DNA of 9,731 nt from Gammaproteobacteria bacterium. Its GTDB lineage: Bacteria > Pseudomonadota > Gammaproteobacteria > GCF-002020875. The first letter of the stretch is position 1. Each line of letters starts with the position of its first letter. Made by a program: the position numbers and the translations under genes. Under the pieces are notes generated by a model, which saw only the letters and a list, made by a program, of their open reading frames with translations, ran no database searches and was not told where the DNA came from. The DNA lies in assembly GCA_018671205.1 (NCBI GenBank), contig JABHIC010000112.1, positions 1-9,731 of the forward strand, given 5' to 3'. Of the stretch, positions 1-7,356 are shown in pieces.

Positions 1-1835
1 CCCAGCTTCTGCATCATCCCGGCCAGACGCTCAGAGGCGAAGATACGCATCAGTGTATCCTCAAGAGAGAGGTAGAAACGGCTTGAACCGGGATCACCCT
101 GACGACCTGATCGCCCACGTAACTGGTTATCAATACGGCGAGACTCATGGCGCTCGGTACCAATGATATGGAGCCCTCCTGAGGCCAGAACCTGCTCATG
201 ACGCTGCTCCCAGGCCACTTTTACCGCTGCCACCTGATCTTCTTCGGGCGCTTCTCCCAGTAAGTTTAGCTCCGCCTCCAGGCTCCCGCCCAAGACTATG
301 TCTGTACCACGACCTGCCATATTGGTGGCGATGGTCACCGCCCCCGGTGCCCCTGCATGCTCTACAATATGAGCCTCACGCTCATGCTGTTTTGCGTTGA
401 GCACCTCATGCTCAATCTTCTCCCGGTTCAACATCTCGGAGATCAGCTCCGAGGTCTCAATCGAGGCGGTACCGACCAATACGGGCTGCTGCTTGGCAAT
501 ACACTCGCGTACATCCTCAACAATCGCGCTGTACTTCTCATTGGCTGTCAGATAGACCAGATCGGCGCGATCATCACGCACCATCGGTCTGTGGGTCGGA
601 ATCACCACCCCCTCCAGTCCATAGATCTGCTGAAACTCATAGGCCTCTGTGTCGGCAGTACCCGTCATCCCGGAGAGCTTCTCATACATACGGAAATAGT
701 TCTGAAAGGTGATGGAGGCCATGGTCTGGTTCTCATTCTGGATCGCCACCCCCTCTTTCGCCTCAACCGCCTGGTGCAACCCCTCCCCCCAGCGCCGTCC
801 CGACATGGTGCGTCCGGTGAACTCATCCACAATCACCACCTGACCACCCTGCATGATGTAGTGGACATCTCTCTCATAGACCACATGGGCACGTAGTGCG
901 GCATAGAGGTGGTGCATCAGGGTGATATTTTGGGGCTCATAGAGGCTCTCTCCCTCACCCAGCAACCCCCCCTCAATCAGCAGCTCTTCGACCCGTTCAT
1001 GCCCCTGCTCCGTCAGCAACACCTGACGCTGCTTCTCATCAACCGTGTAATCTCCCTCTAGCTCCTCCTCGATCTCCCCCTCTTCGAGACGACGTTCCAG
1101 CTTTGCGGGCAGGCCATTCATCGCCTGGTAGAGCTCCGAATTGTCATCGGTTGGCCCTGAGATAATCAGCGGCGTCCGGGCCTCATCGATCAGAATCGAA
1201 TCAACCTCATCCACCACCGCAAAGTAACGCTCCCGCTGTACCCGCTCAGAGGCAGAGAAGGACATATTGTCACGCAGATAGTCGAAGCCAAACTCATTAT
1301 TAGTACCGTAGGTGATATCTGCCGCATACGCCTGTTGACGCTGCTCATGTTCCAACGCAGGGATCACCACACCGACACTCATCCCCAAAAAGTTGTAGAG
1401 CTGCCCCATCCAGGCCGCATCTCGGCTGGCGAGGTAGTCATTCACGGTCACGACCTGTACCCCCTTCCCCGGCAGCGCATTGAGATATACCGCCAGCGTA
1501 GCCATCAGGGTCTTACCCTCACCCGTACGCATCTCAGAGATCTTGCCCTGATGGAGCACCATGCCACCAATCATCTGTACATCGTAGTGGCGCATCTGGA
1601 AAACACGCTGTGAGGCCTCGCGCACCGTGGCAAAAGCCTCTGGAAGCAGATCATCCAGACGCTCTCCGGCCTCCAATCGCCCCCTGAATTCTGCTGTTTT
1701 TGCCTGTAGTGCCTCATCATCCAGTAGCTGGAGTGATGGCTCCAGTGCATTGATCTGCTCTACATTCTTGCGCATCTTACGGATGATGCGGTCATTTCGG
1801 CTACCAAAAACCTTTCTGAATACTTTCTTGATCAT
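1..1835 (-). CDS. secA: Protein translocase ATPase subunit SecA (3' end cut by the window)
   Basis: SecA is the cytosolic and peripheral-membrane ATPase that pushes preproteins through the SecYEG channel. The first 611 codons are visible. The N-terminus (MIKKVFRKVFGSRNDR) matches the family start, and an in-frame TAA lies just upstream at 1851-1853. Walker A is MRTGEGKT with Lys108, and the DEAD-type Walker B is DEVD starting at Asp209, both at the E. coli positions. The DEFTGRTM motif of the preprotein-binding region and the TNMAGRGTDI motif of the second nucleotide-binding fold follow. The frame stays open to the window edge. The helical wing/scaffold remainder, C-terminal linker and any zinc-binding tail (roughly the last 290 residues of a ~900-residue family member) lie outside. 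No Shine-Dalgarno sequence precedes the ATG. It follows lpxC by 197 bases, the usual gammaproteobacterial order but without secM. Confidence 0.97.
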   Translation of the reverse strand, partial: MIKKVFRKVFGSRNDRIIRKMRKNVEQINALEPSLQLLDDEALQAKTAEFRGRLEAGERLDDLLPEAFATVREASQRVFQMRHYDVQMIGGMVLHQGKISEMRTGEGKTLMATLAVYLNALPGKGVQVVTVNDYLASRDAAWMGQLYNFLGMSVGVVIPALEHEQRQQAYAADITYGTNNEFGFDYLRDNMSFSASERVQRERYFAVVDEVDSILIDEARTPLIISGPTDDNSELYQAMNGLPAKLERRLEEGEIEEELEGDYTVDEKQRQVLLTEQGHERVEELLIEGGLLGEGESLYEPQNITLMHHLYAALRAHVVYERDVHYIMQGGQVVIVDEFTGRTMSGRRWGEGLHQAVEAKEGVAIQNENQTMASITFQNYFRMYEKLSGMTGTADTEAYEFQQIYGLEGVVIPTHRPMVRDDRADLVYLTANEKYSAIVEDVRECIAKQQPVLVGTASIETSELISEMLNREKIEHEVLNAKQHEREAHIVEHAGAPGAVTIATNMAGRGTDIVLGGSLEAELNLLGEAPEEDQVAAVKVAWEQRHEQVLASGGLHIIGTERHESRRIDNQLRGRSGRQGDPGSSRFYLSLEDTLMRIFASERLAGMMQKL

Positions 1836-1843
1836 GATTATAG

Positions 1844-1857
1844 GCCGCTTTTACGGC
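1844..1857 (-). other. Small GC hairpin where the secA ribosome-binding site should be
   Basis: On the minus strand GCCG-TAAAAG-CGGC forms a 4-bp all-GC stem with a 6-base loop, ending 8 bases before the secA ATG at 1835. No purine-rich ribosome-binding sequence is present in this position. E. coli SecA is known to repress its own translation by binding its initiation region. A role for this short hairpin in such control is only inference, and a 4-bp stem may be chance. Confidence 0.3.
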
Positions 1858-1905
1858 ATTTGAGAGAGGAGTCTGCTCGGAATATAGAGCACCTACTGTG
1901 GAGAG

Positions 1906-1924
1906 CAGCCAAATGGCTGTTTTT
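1906..1924 (+). other. Inverted repeat in the secA leader; weak terminator shape on the + strand
   Basis: CAGCC-AAAT-GGCTG (1906-1919) is a perfect inverted repeat. On the plus strand TTTTT follows it directly (1920-1924), giving a weak intrinsic-terminator shape for antisense transcripts leaving secA. On the minus strand it would be a hairpin in the mRNA leader about 70 bases before the secA start. Nothing on the plus strand needs terminating here, so the leader-hairpin reading is equally possible. Confidence 0.35.
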
Positions 1925-1945
1925 CACACAGAATAAAAGTAGGGA

Positions 1946-1974
1946 ATCATAAAGGATGCACCACAGAACGCCAA
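1946..1974 (-). promoter_or_regulatory. Candidate sigma-70 promoter for secA
   Basis: On the minus strand TTGGCG (1969-1974, 4 of 6 consensus bases) and TATGAT (1946-1951, 5 of 6) are separated by exactly 17 bases. Transcription would start near 1939, leaving a leader of about 100 bases that includes both small hairpins upstream of secA. No clear terminator separates lpxC from secA, so this would add to read-through from lpxC. Assigned by eye from consensus match and spacing only. Confidence 0.4.
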
Positions 1975-2035
1975 CCCTGTCGACTCAAATAAGCAGCACA
2001 AATACCGATTGATTAATAGGTAATTTATGGGCACC

Positions 2036-2941
2036 TTATGCCGTCAGGGGCACAAAAGAGATGGGGGCAGAGTCACGCTCATCAAAGGTGACATACTCCC
2101 AAGCATTCTCGGAGGAGAGCACCTTACGGGTCAGTTGATTATTGAGTTCATGTCCTGACTTGTAGCCGTGGTAGGCTCCCAGAATGGGGCTCCCCAGTAG
2201 ATAAAGATCACCCACCGCATCGAGGATCTTGTGGCGCACAAATTCATCCCTGAAACGGAGACCATCCTCATTCAGTACCCGGAACTCATCCAGCCCTACC
2301 GCATTCTCCAGACTCGCCCCAAGTGCCAATCCCTGCATACGCAACGCCTCAACATCACGAATAAAACCAAATGTTCGTGCACGACTGATCTCTTTTTCAT
2401 AACGCAGGGAGGAGAAATCCACAGATTGGGTCTGGTGCTCATCACTGAAAGCGGGATGTTGAAAATCAATTTCAAAGGAGAGACTAAAACCGTTATAGGG
2501 TTCCAGACTGGCACGCTTATCATCTTCTCTCACCTCAATCGGTGCCTTGATTCGAATATAACGCTTGGCGGCGCTCTGTTCAACCAGCCCTGCACTCTTT
2601 AGCATAAAGACAAAGGTACTTGCACTGCCATCCATAATCGGGATCTCTGGAGCATCTAGGTCCACATAGGCATTATCAACACCCAAGCCATAAAATGCAG
2701 ACATCAGGTGCTCAATGGTTGAGATTGTGGCACCATCTTTCATTAAGGTAGTCGAAAGCCGGGTATCTCCGACACAGGTAGGGCAGACTGATATATGGGG
2801 TGTATGGTTCAGGTCAACACGACGAAACACAATACCGGTATTTTCCGGGGCCGGACGCAGAGTCAAATGGACCTTTTTTCCAGAGTGCAGACCAATACCG
2901 GTGGAGTGGATCTGAGTTTTTAGTGTTCTTTGGCGTGTCAT
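2036..2941 (-). CDS. lpxC: UDP-3-O-acyl-N-acetylglucosamine deacetylase LpxC
   Basis: LpxC is the zinc hydrolase of the committed lipid A step, removing acetate from UDP-3-O-acyl-GlcNAc in the cytosol. At 301 residues it is close to the 305 of the E. coli enzyme. The N-terminus QRTLKTQIHSTGIGLHSGKK is the family start. Zinc ligands are His78 (ISTIEHL), His237 and Asp241 (FVRHKILDAVGD). The catalytic His264 lies in YKSGHELNN, and the RARTFGF motif is at 187-193. The C-terminus ends in FVPLTA, not in the AVLA degron that FtsH uses to set LpxC levels in E. coli. The ATG is preceded by AT-rich sequence without a recognisable Shine-Dalgarno site. lnt lies upstream in place of the usual ftsZ. Candidate promoters sit in the preceding 203-base gap. 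Confidence 0.98.
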   Translation of the reverse strand: MTRQRTLKTQIHSTGIGLHSGKKVHLTLRPAPENTGIVFRRVDLNHTPHISVCPTCVGDTRLSTTLMKDGATISTIEHLMSAFYGLGVDNAYVDLDAPEIPIMDGSASTFVFMLKSAGLVEQSAAKRYIRIKAPIEVREDDKRASLEPYNGFSLSFEIDFQHPAFSDEHQTQSVDFSSLRYEKEISRARTFGFIRDVEALRMQGLALGASLENAVGLDEFRVLNEDGLRFRDEFVRHKILDAVGDLYLLGSPILGAYHGYKSGHELNNQLTRKVLSSENAWEYVTFDERDSAPISFVPLTA

Positions 2942-3012
2942 AATTTATTTTTTATATTCTTTCTTTGGTGTCAGACGGTGTACCTTTTAGATCTCGATCA
3001 CCACAGGCGCAC

Positions 3013-3041
3013 ATTATATAAAAGAATTCTCTTGAATGCAA
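3013..3041 (-). promoter_or_regulatory. Candidate sigma-70 promoter for lpxC, proximal
   Basis: A perfect -10 box TATAAT (3013-3018) lies 17 bases downstream of TTGCAT (3036-3041, 3 of 6 consensus bases) on the minus strand, in a strongly AT-rich stretch. Transcription would begin near 3006, giving an lpxC leader of about 65 bases. This is the best -10 match in the gap, but the -35 is poor. Confidence 0.5.
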
Positions 3042-3070
3042 ACACATTAAAAGCGCATTTTTTAGACAGA

Positions 3071-3100
3071 ATTAGATTCTAGGCCAGATGTGGCAGTCAA
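3071..3100 (-). promoter_or_regulatory. Candidate second promoter for lpxC, distal
   Basis: On the minus strand TTGACT (3095-3100, 5 of 6) and TCTAAT (3071-3076, 5 of 6) are 18 bases apart. An overlapping alternative pairs TTGAAT (3100-3105) with TAGAAT (3076-3081), also at 18 bases. Both would start transcription upstream of the proximal lpxC promoter and downstream of the lnt stop. Two overlapping near-consensus pairs in AT-rich DNA are suggestive but could be chance. Confidence 0.35.
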
Positions 3101-3144
3101 TTCAACTACTTTATATAGTTTTTTTCATATAGATTCTTAACAGA

Positions 3145-4578
3145 TCAGAAGAAGTCACTTGTTAACCAAGACAAATAGGGCGTTACCCCCCGTCGTGGCT
3201 GAACCACCGCCTCCAGTACTCCAAATTCTGACTGGGGCAGCTCCCGAACCACCCTGCCACGCGCATCGATCACTGCGGTAATCCCGGTATTGGTCGCCCG
3301 TAACATCGGACGGGCAGACTCCAGTGCACGCATCCGTGCGATCTGCAGATGCTGATGAGGGGCAATCGAGTCACCAAACCAGCCATCATTACTGATGGTC
3401 ACCAGTAGATCCACCTCTGGATAGTGGGTAAAGGCTAAATCCGGGTAGGCCACCTCGTAGCAGATGGTAGTAGAGAGCGGGTGATTAGCCACCACCATCA
3501 ATGGCTGTTTCGGTACCCCTGCCGAAAAGTCAGAGAGCGGAATATCCACAAACCCCAACAGTGACTTGAGCCACTCACGCAGGGGCAGGTACTCCCCAAG
3601 TGGCACCAGATGTCGCTTATGGTACTCACCACTCTCTTCACCAATCAGTATCAGTCCATTCCTGTAGAGTAGCTCCCGCTCATCCACCAGAGGAATACCA
3701 CTTAATAGAGAGCGCCCCTCTGCGGCCAACTGCAGCGACAGTGGTGATAGAAAATGGGTATCCAGTGATTGTCGGAAGGAGGGGATCGCGGTCTCTGGCC
3801 AGATCACCAGACGAGCACTCGCTGCCGCCTCGGTCGCCTCACGGTAACGCGTCAGAATAGAAGCGAGATTTTCAGGGCGCCACTTATCACGCTGAGCAAT
3901 GTTCCCCTGCACCAGGGCCACAGCGAGTGGTTCACCGGATGGCTCCCCCCACTCATACTGCCCACTTCCCCACCCCACAAACAATAGAGAGAGCAGTGCG
4001 ATGAGCACAACCCTATTCGTCCGCTCCCGGACGAGTACCATCAGCAGCAGCCCAATCCAGGCCAGAAAGAGAGAGACGCCGTAGGTACCTACCCAGGGTG
4101 CAACCCCCTGATAGGGGCTTCCGGGCGCGGTATGTCCTAACAGCAACCAGGGAAAGCCGCCCAACAGATGGCTTCGCAGCCATTCAAACAGCACCCAGAG
4201 CAGTGGGAAAACCGACTCCCTCCCCCCAAAGCGATACCTCAACAGTACCCCTCTGAGGCTATAGCTCACCCCCCCCTGCAGGGCGATGAAAAGGGATAAT
4301 CCTGCCACGAACAGCACAGTTACCAGTAGCGAAAGCCCATCCCCAACCCCGCCAAACTGCCGGATACTGATGTAGACCCAACTGACCCCCACACCAAAGA
4401 AGCCCAAACCAAAGGCGAACCCGGTAAGTGCTGCACTACGCCATGAGCGACAACGACTCCAGCGATGAAAGAGTAGTGCCAGTAACAAGGGGGCCAGCCA
4501 AACCTGCTCAAAGGGGGCAAAGGCAAGCGGAAGTAGTGCCCCATAGAGAAGCGGCAGCCCCCAGTGGAGTCGGTTCAT
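3145..4578 (-). CDS. lnt: Apolipoprotein N-acyltransferase Lnt, lacking the usual C-terminal helix
   Basis: Lnt transfers an acyl chain from phospholipid to the N-terminal cysteine of lipoproteins at the periplasmic face of the inner membrane. The first ~205 residues are strongly hydrophobic membrane segments with the GGFPWLLLGH motif. A nitrilase-like domain follows, with the catalytic triad Glu262 (VIWPETAIP), Lys321 (YHKRHLVPLGEYLP) and Cys373 (TTICYEVAYPDL), and then ISNDGWFGDSIAPHQHLQ. The ATG at 4578 overlaps the ybeY stop by one base (TGATG). A TTG three bases further upstream would add one residue but is less likely. No Shine-Dalgarno site is seen, so translation probably depends on coupling to ybeY. 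At 477 residues it is shorter than the 512 of E. coli: it ends a few residues after the TPY motif (466-468), before the position of the last transmembrane helix. Confidence 0.95.
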   Translation of the reverse strand: MNRLHWGLPLLYGALLPLAFAPFEQVWLAPLLLALLFHRWSRCRSWRSAALTGFAFGLGFFGVGVSWVYISIRQFGGVGDGLSLLVTVLFVAGLSLFIALQGGVSYSLRGVLLRYRFGGRESVFPLLWVLFEWLRSHLLGGFPWLLLGHTAPGSPYQGVAPWVGTYGVSLFLAWIGLLLMVLVRERTNRVVLIALLSLLFVGWGSGQYEWGEPSGEPLAVALVQGNIAQRDKWRPENLASILTRYREATEAAASARLVIWPETAIPSFRQSLDTHFLSPLSLQLAAEGRSLLSGIPLVDERELLYRNGLILIGEESGEYHKRHLVPLGEYLPLREWLKSLLGFVDIPLSDFSAGVPKQPLMVVANHPLSTTICYEVAYPDLAFTHYPEVDLLVTISNDGWFGDSIAPHQHLQIARMRALESARPMLRATNTGITAVIDARGRVVRELPQSEFGVLEAVVQPRRGVTPYLSWLTSDFF

Positions 4579-5039
4579 CAATGGGGCGCGTAGGGGTCAG
4601 AAAATCCGAGCCTAGACAGTACCTCACGCTCTTTCGCCTCCATCACCATCGCCTCTGCCTCAGTGAGATGATCCATCCCCAGCAGGTGCAACAGCCCATG
4701 CACCACCATGTGGGCCCAGTGCGCCTGCTCCACCTTCCCCTGTTGCTCTGCCTCTCGCACAATAATAGGTGCACAAATCACCAAATCACCCAGTGGCAGC
4801 GGCAGCAAGGGCACCCCCTCTGGGGCCTCAAATGGAAAGGAGAGTACATTGGTCGCCCCCGGCTTCTGTCGATAGCGTTCATTGAGTGCCTCCCCTTCTG
4901 CCTCATCCACAATCCGGATCGTCAATTCGGTAGCCGAGGGGGTCGCCATCATCTCCGCTACCACGCTCATCCACGCACTAAATGTTACCTCATCCGGTAA
5001 TGCCACACCTTCCACTGCCTGTTGTAATATCAGCTCCAT
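4578..5039 (-). CDS. ybeY: Endoribonuclease YbeY (16S rRNA maturation)
   Basis: YbeY is a zinc-dependent single-strand endoribonuclease acting in 16S rRNA 3'-end maturation and ribosome quality control in the cytosol. The 153-residue length is typical. The metal-binding motif H-x3-H-x5-H is present as His114, His118 and His124 (HGLLHLLGMDH), preceded by the family segment YRQKPGATNVLSFPF (56-70) with the conserved arginine. The ATG at 5039 overlaps the ybeZ stop by one base (TGATG), and a strong Shine-Dalgarno sequence lies just upstream inside ybeZ. The stop overlaps lnt directly. Most gammaproteobacteria place corC/ybeX between these two genes; none is present here. Confidence 0.97.
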   Translation of the reverse strand: MELILQQAVEGVALPDEVTFSAWMSVVAEMMATPSATELTIRIVDEAEGEALNERYRQKPGATNVLSFPFEAPEGVPLLPLPLGDLVICAPIIVREAEQQGKVEQAHWAHMVVHGLLHLLGMDHLTEAEAMVMEAKEREVLSRLGFSDPYAPH

Positions 5040-6019
5040 CAGTGCTCTCCCCCCTCATAGGCACGCACAATGCGCTGCACCAGTGGATGACGTACCACAT
5101 CAACCGACTGAAAGAAGGTGAAGCCAATCTCTTCCACCCCCTGCAAAACCTCAACTGCATTACGCAACCCCGACTGGGTATGCTGAGGAAGGTCGACCTG
5201 CGTCACATCTCCGGTTACCACAGCAGTAGAGCCAAAGCCGATTCGGGTCAGAAACATCTTCATCTGCTCAACGGTGGTATTCTGTGCCTCATCAAGAATA
5301 ATAAAGGCATCATTAAGCGTTCGTCCCCTCATAAAAGCGAGCGGTGCCACCTCAATCACATTGCGCTCAATCAGTTTTGCTACCCGCTCAAAACCCAACA
5401 TCTCGTAGAGTGCATCGTAGAGTGGACGCAGATAGGGGTCGATCTTATCGGCCATATCACCTGGCAGAAAGCCGAGCTTTTCACCCGCCTCAACGGCGGG
5501 GCGCACCAACACCAGCCGTTTCACCTCCTCCCGCTGCAGGGCATCCACCGCACTGGCAACCGCCAGATAACTCTTTCCAGTGCCCGCCGGGCCGACCCCG
5601 AAACTGAGGTCATGGGTCACAATCTGATGCATATAGCTACGCTGACGGGGGCCTCGTGGTCGAATCACCCGATTTCGGGTCTTGATCGTCACCTCAGGAA
5701 TCGAGCTTGCCACCTCAACCGCCTCCTCGGCTTCTTGCTCCTGTAGATCAAGCTCCACCTCTTTCAGCAGCAGATGTACGTCATCGGCCGCCACCTCTGT
5801 CTTCAGGGTCTCCAGATAGAGCGACTCCACCACCCGTTGCGCCAGCACAATCGACTGTGCCTCCCCCACAATACGAAATCGATTACCACGGTAGTTGATC
5901 TCCACCCCCAGCGCGGACTCAATCTGTCGCAGATGGGCATCTGCCTCACCACAAAGTGCGACCAGGCGCTCACTATTGGCAGGCTCCAGAAGCAGCTCTT
6001 TCACGATAGGCGAGACCAC
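5039..6019 (-). CDS. ybeZ: PhoH-like ATPase YbeZ (PhoL)
   Basis: This is a PhoH-family P-loop ATPase, thought to work with YbeY in RNA metabolism; its substrate is not settled. Length is 326 residues, slightly shorter than E. coli YbeZ. A small KH-like N-terminal part (about 25-68, INYRGNRFRIVGEA) precedes the PhoH domain. Walker A is GPAGTGKS (143-150, Lys149) and Walker B is IILDEAQN (240-247, Asp243-Glu244). The RPAVEAGEKLGFLPGD and VVTGDVTQVDLP motifs are typical of PhoH proteins. The start is a GTG at 6019 overlapping the miaB stop by one base (TAGTG). This overlap and the lack of a good Shine-Dalgarno site suggest coupled translation. Confidence 0.96.
   Translation of the reverse strand: MVSPIVKELLLEPANSERLVALCGEADAHLRQIESALGVEINYRGNRFRIVGEAQSIVLAQRVVESLYLETLKTEVAADDVHLLLKEVELDLQEQEAEEAVEVASSIPEVTIKTRNRVIRPRGPRQRSYMHQIVTHDLSFGVGPAGTGKSYLAVASAVDALQREEVKRLVLVRPAVEAGEKLGFLPGDMADKIDPYLRPLYDALYEMLGFERVAKLIERNVIEVAPLAFMRGRTLNDAFIILDEAQNTTVEQMKMFLTRIGFGSTAVVTGDVTQVDLPQHTQSGLRNAVEVLQGVEEIGFTFFQSVDVVRHPLVQRIVRAYEGGEH
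5045..5054 (-). promoter_or_regulatory. Strong ribosome-binding site of ybeY
   Basis: GGGGGGAGAG on the minus strand lies 5 bases before the ybeY ATG, inside the last codons of ybeZ. It supports the start at 5039. In this operon ybeY is the only internal gene with a strong Shine-Dalgarno site; lnt and ybeZ have none that is convincing. Confidence 0.75.
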
Positions 6020-7347
6020 TATTCGACCCGCTGACCACGCAGAGAGTTAGGCAGTGCCTCAGTAATCTCCACCTCAACAAACTGACCACTCAACGAGAGT
6101 GACCCATCAAAATTGACCACCCGATTATTCTCCGTACGCCCCGCCACCTGGGTGTCTGGCCTTTTTCGTGCCGCTCCCTCGACCAACACCCACTGGATTG
6201 TACCCACCATCTCCCGGCTGATCTCCATCGCAACCTGGTTCAGTCGCTGCTGAAGATGGGCCAGACGTTGTTGTTTTACCGCAAGGGGAACATCATCAGG
6301 CAGCTCTGCTGCGGGGGTTCCTGGTCGCGGACTGTAGATAAAACTGAAAGAGCGATCAAAACGCAGCTCCGCAATCAACGCTATCGTTGCGCTGAAATCG
6401 GCCTCAGTCTCTCCTGGAAAACCGACAATAAAATCAGACGATAGACTCAGATCGGGGCGCTGCTCACGCAATTGATGAACCATAGCGCGGTACGCTTGTA
6501 CGCTGTGGTTACGCTTCATCATGGCCAGAATATGATCAGAGCCACTCTGTACCGGTAGATGGAGATGGCCCACCAGCTGTGGCACCTCTCCATAACAGTC
6601 AATCAATGCCGGGCTCATCTCCATCGGGTGAGAAGTGGTGTAACGAACCCGCCCTACCCCATCCATCGCCGCAACAAAGTGGATCAGCGTCGCCAGATCC
6701 GCCACCTCATCCCCCTCCATCTCACCGCGATAGCTATTCACATTCTGCCCCAGCAGGGTAATCTCCCTCACCCCCTGAGCCACCAACCCGGCCACCTCAG
6801 CAATAACATCATCAAAAGGGCGACTCACCTCCTCACCACGGGTATAGGGAACCACACAGAAGGTACAGTATTTACTGCACCCCTCCATAATGGTAACGTA
6901 GGCGGTCACTCCATTCGCCTCCGGCTCGGGTAGATGATCAAACTTCTCTATCTCTGGAAAAGAGACATCAACCACCGCCCTCCGCTCCTCTGTCGCCGCA
7001 TCCACCATTTCGGGTAGGCGATGCAGGGTCTGTGGGCCAAACACCAGATCAACAAAGGGGGCTCGGGAACGAATGGCCTCTCCCTCCTGACTGGCAACAC
7101 AGCCCCCAACCCCAATCAATACACCAGGACGCCGCTGCTTCAACGGGCGCCACTGCCCCAGTTGCGAAAAGACCTTCTCCTGCGCCTTCTCACGCACTGA
7201 ACAGGTATTTAGCAACAGCAGGTCGGCCTCCTCTGGCAGATCTGTACGCTGATAACCGTGAGACTTCTCCAGCAACGCTACCATTCGGGTAGAGTCGTAG
7301 TCGTTCATTTGACAACCAAATGTTTTAATCAGAACCTTCTTCGGCAT
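6019..7347 (-). CDS. miaB: tRNA-2-methylthio-N6-dimethylallyladenosine synthase MiaB
   Basis: MiaB is a radical-SAM methylthiotransferase converting i6A37 to ms2i6A37 in tRNAs reading UNN codons. The start is set at the ATG at 7347 (MPKKVLIKTFGCQMN), giving 442 residues. With this start the auxiliary-cluster cysteines are Cys12, Cys49 and Cys83, and the radical-SAM cysteines are Cys157, Cys161 and Cys164 (GCSKYCTFC), the E. coli positions. The central domain carries LLGQNVNSYRGE, LHLPVQSGSD and SSDFIVGFPGET. A C-terminal TRAM domain occupies roughly 378-440. The frame stays open upstream to a TTG at 7410, but that extension is encoded by a terminator hairpin and is not family sequence. It is the first gene of the miaB-ybeZ-ybeY-lnt operon. 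Confidence 0.97.
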   Translation of the reverse strand: MPKKVLIKTFGCQMNDYDSTRMVALLEKSHGYQRTDLPEEADLLLLNTCSVREKAQEKVFSQLGQWRPLKQRRPGVLIGVGGCVASQEGEAIRSRAPFVDLVFGPQTLHRLPEMVDAATEERRAVVDVSFPEIEKFDHLPEPEANGVTAYVTIMEGCSKYCTFCVVPYTRGEEVSRPFDDVIAEVAGLVAQGVREITLLGQNVNSYRGEMEGDEVADLATLIHFVAAMDGVGRVRYTTSHPMEMSPALIDCYGEVPQLVGHLHLPVQSGSDHILAMMKRNHSVQAYRAMVHQLREQRPDLSLSSDFIVGFPGETEADFSATIALIAELRFDRSFSFIYSPRPGTPAAELPDDVPLAVKQQRLAHLQQRLNQVAMEISREMVGTIQWVLVEGAARKRPDTQVAGRTENNRVVNFDGSLSLSGQFVEVEITEALPNSLRGQRVE

Positions 7348-7356
7348 GACTTGTCC

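Noticed and set aside
357..896. A 179-codon open frame on the plus strand
   Set aside because: Antisense to secA in a region with clear SecA motifs on the minus strand; composition is that of a shadow frame.
1837..1842. Perfect TATAAT on the minus strand immediately before the secA ATG
   Set aside because: Transcription from it would start inside the secA coding region, and the hexamer 17 bases upstream (TCTCAA) does not resemble a -35 box.
1924..1950. Eight-codon minus-strand open frame (MIPYFYSV) as a secM-like leader peptide
   Set aside because: No Shine-Dalgarno site, no arrest-motif resemblance, and its ATG lies in the -10 box of the candidate secA promoter, so it would not be transcribed from there.
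1990..2036. Possible terminator after lpxC
   Set aside because: Only a weak, bulged TACC/GGTA pairing without a T-tract is present.
3105..3140. Possible terminator after lnt in the A/T-rich stretch
   Set aside because: CTATAT and TATATA repeats flank an A-tract on the minus strand, but they are direct, AT-only repeats with no GC stem.
4982..5746. A 254-codon open frame on the plus strand
   Set aside because: It lies antisense to ybeZ and ybeY, whose motifs are intact. The translation is rich in His, Gln, Leu and Pro, as expected from the reverse of GC-rich coding DNA, and has no recognisable motif.
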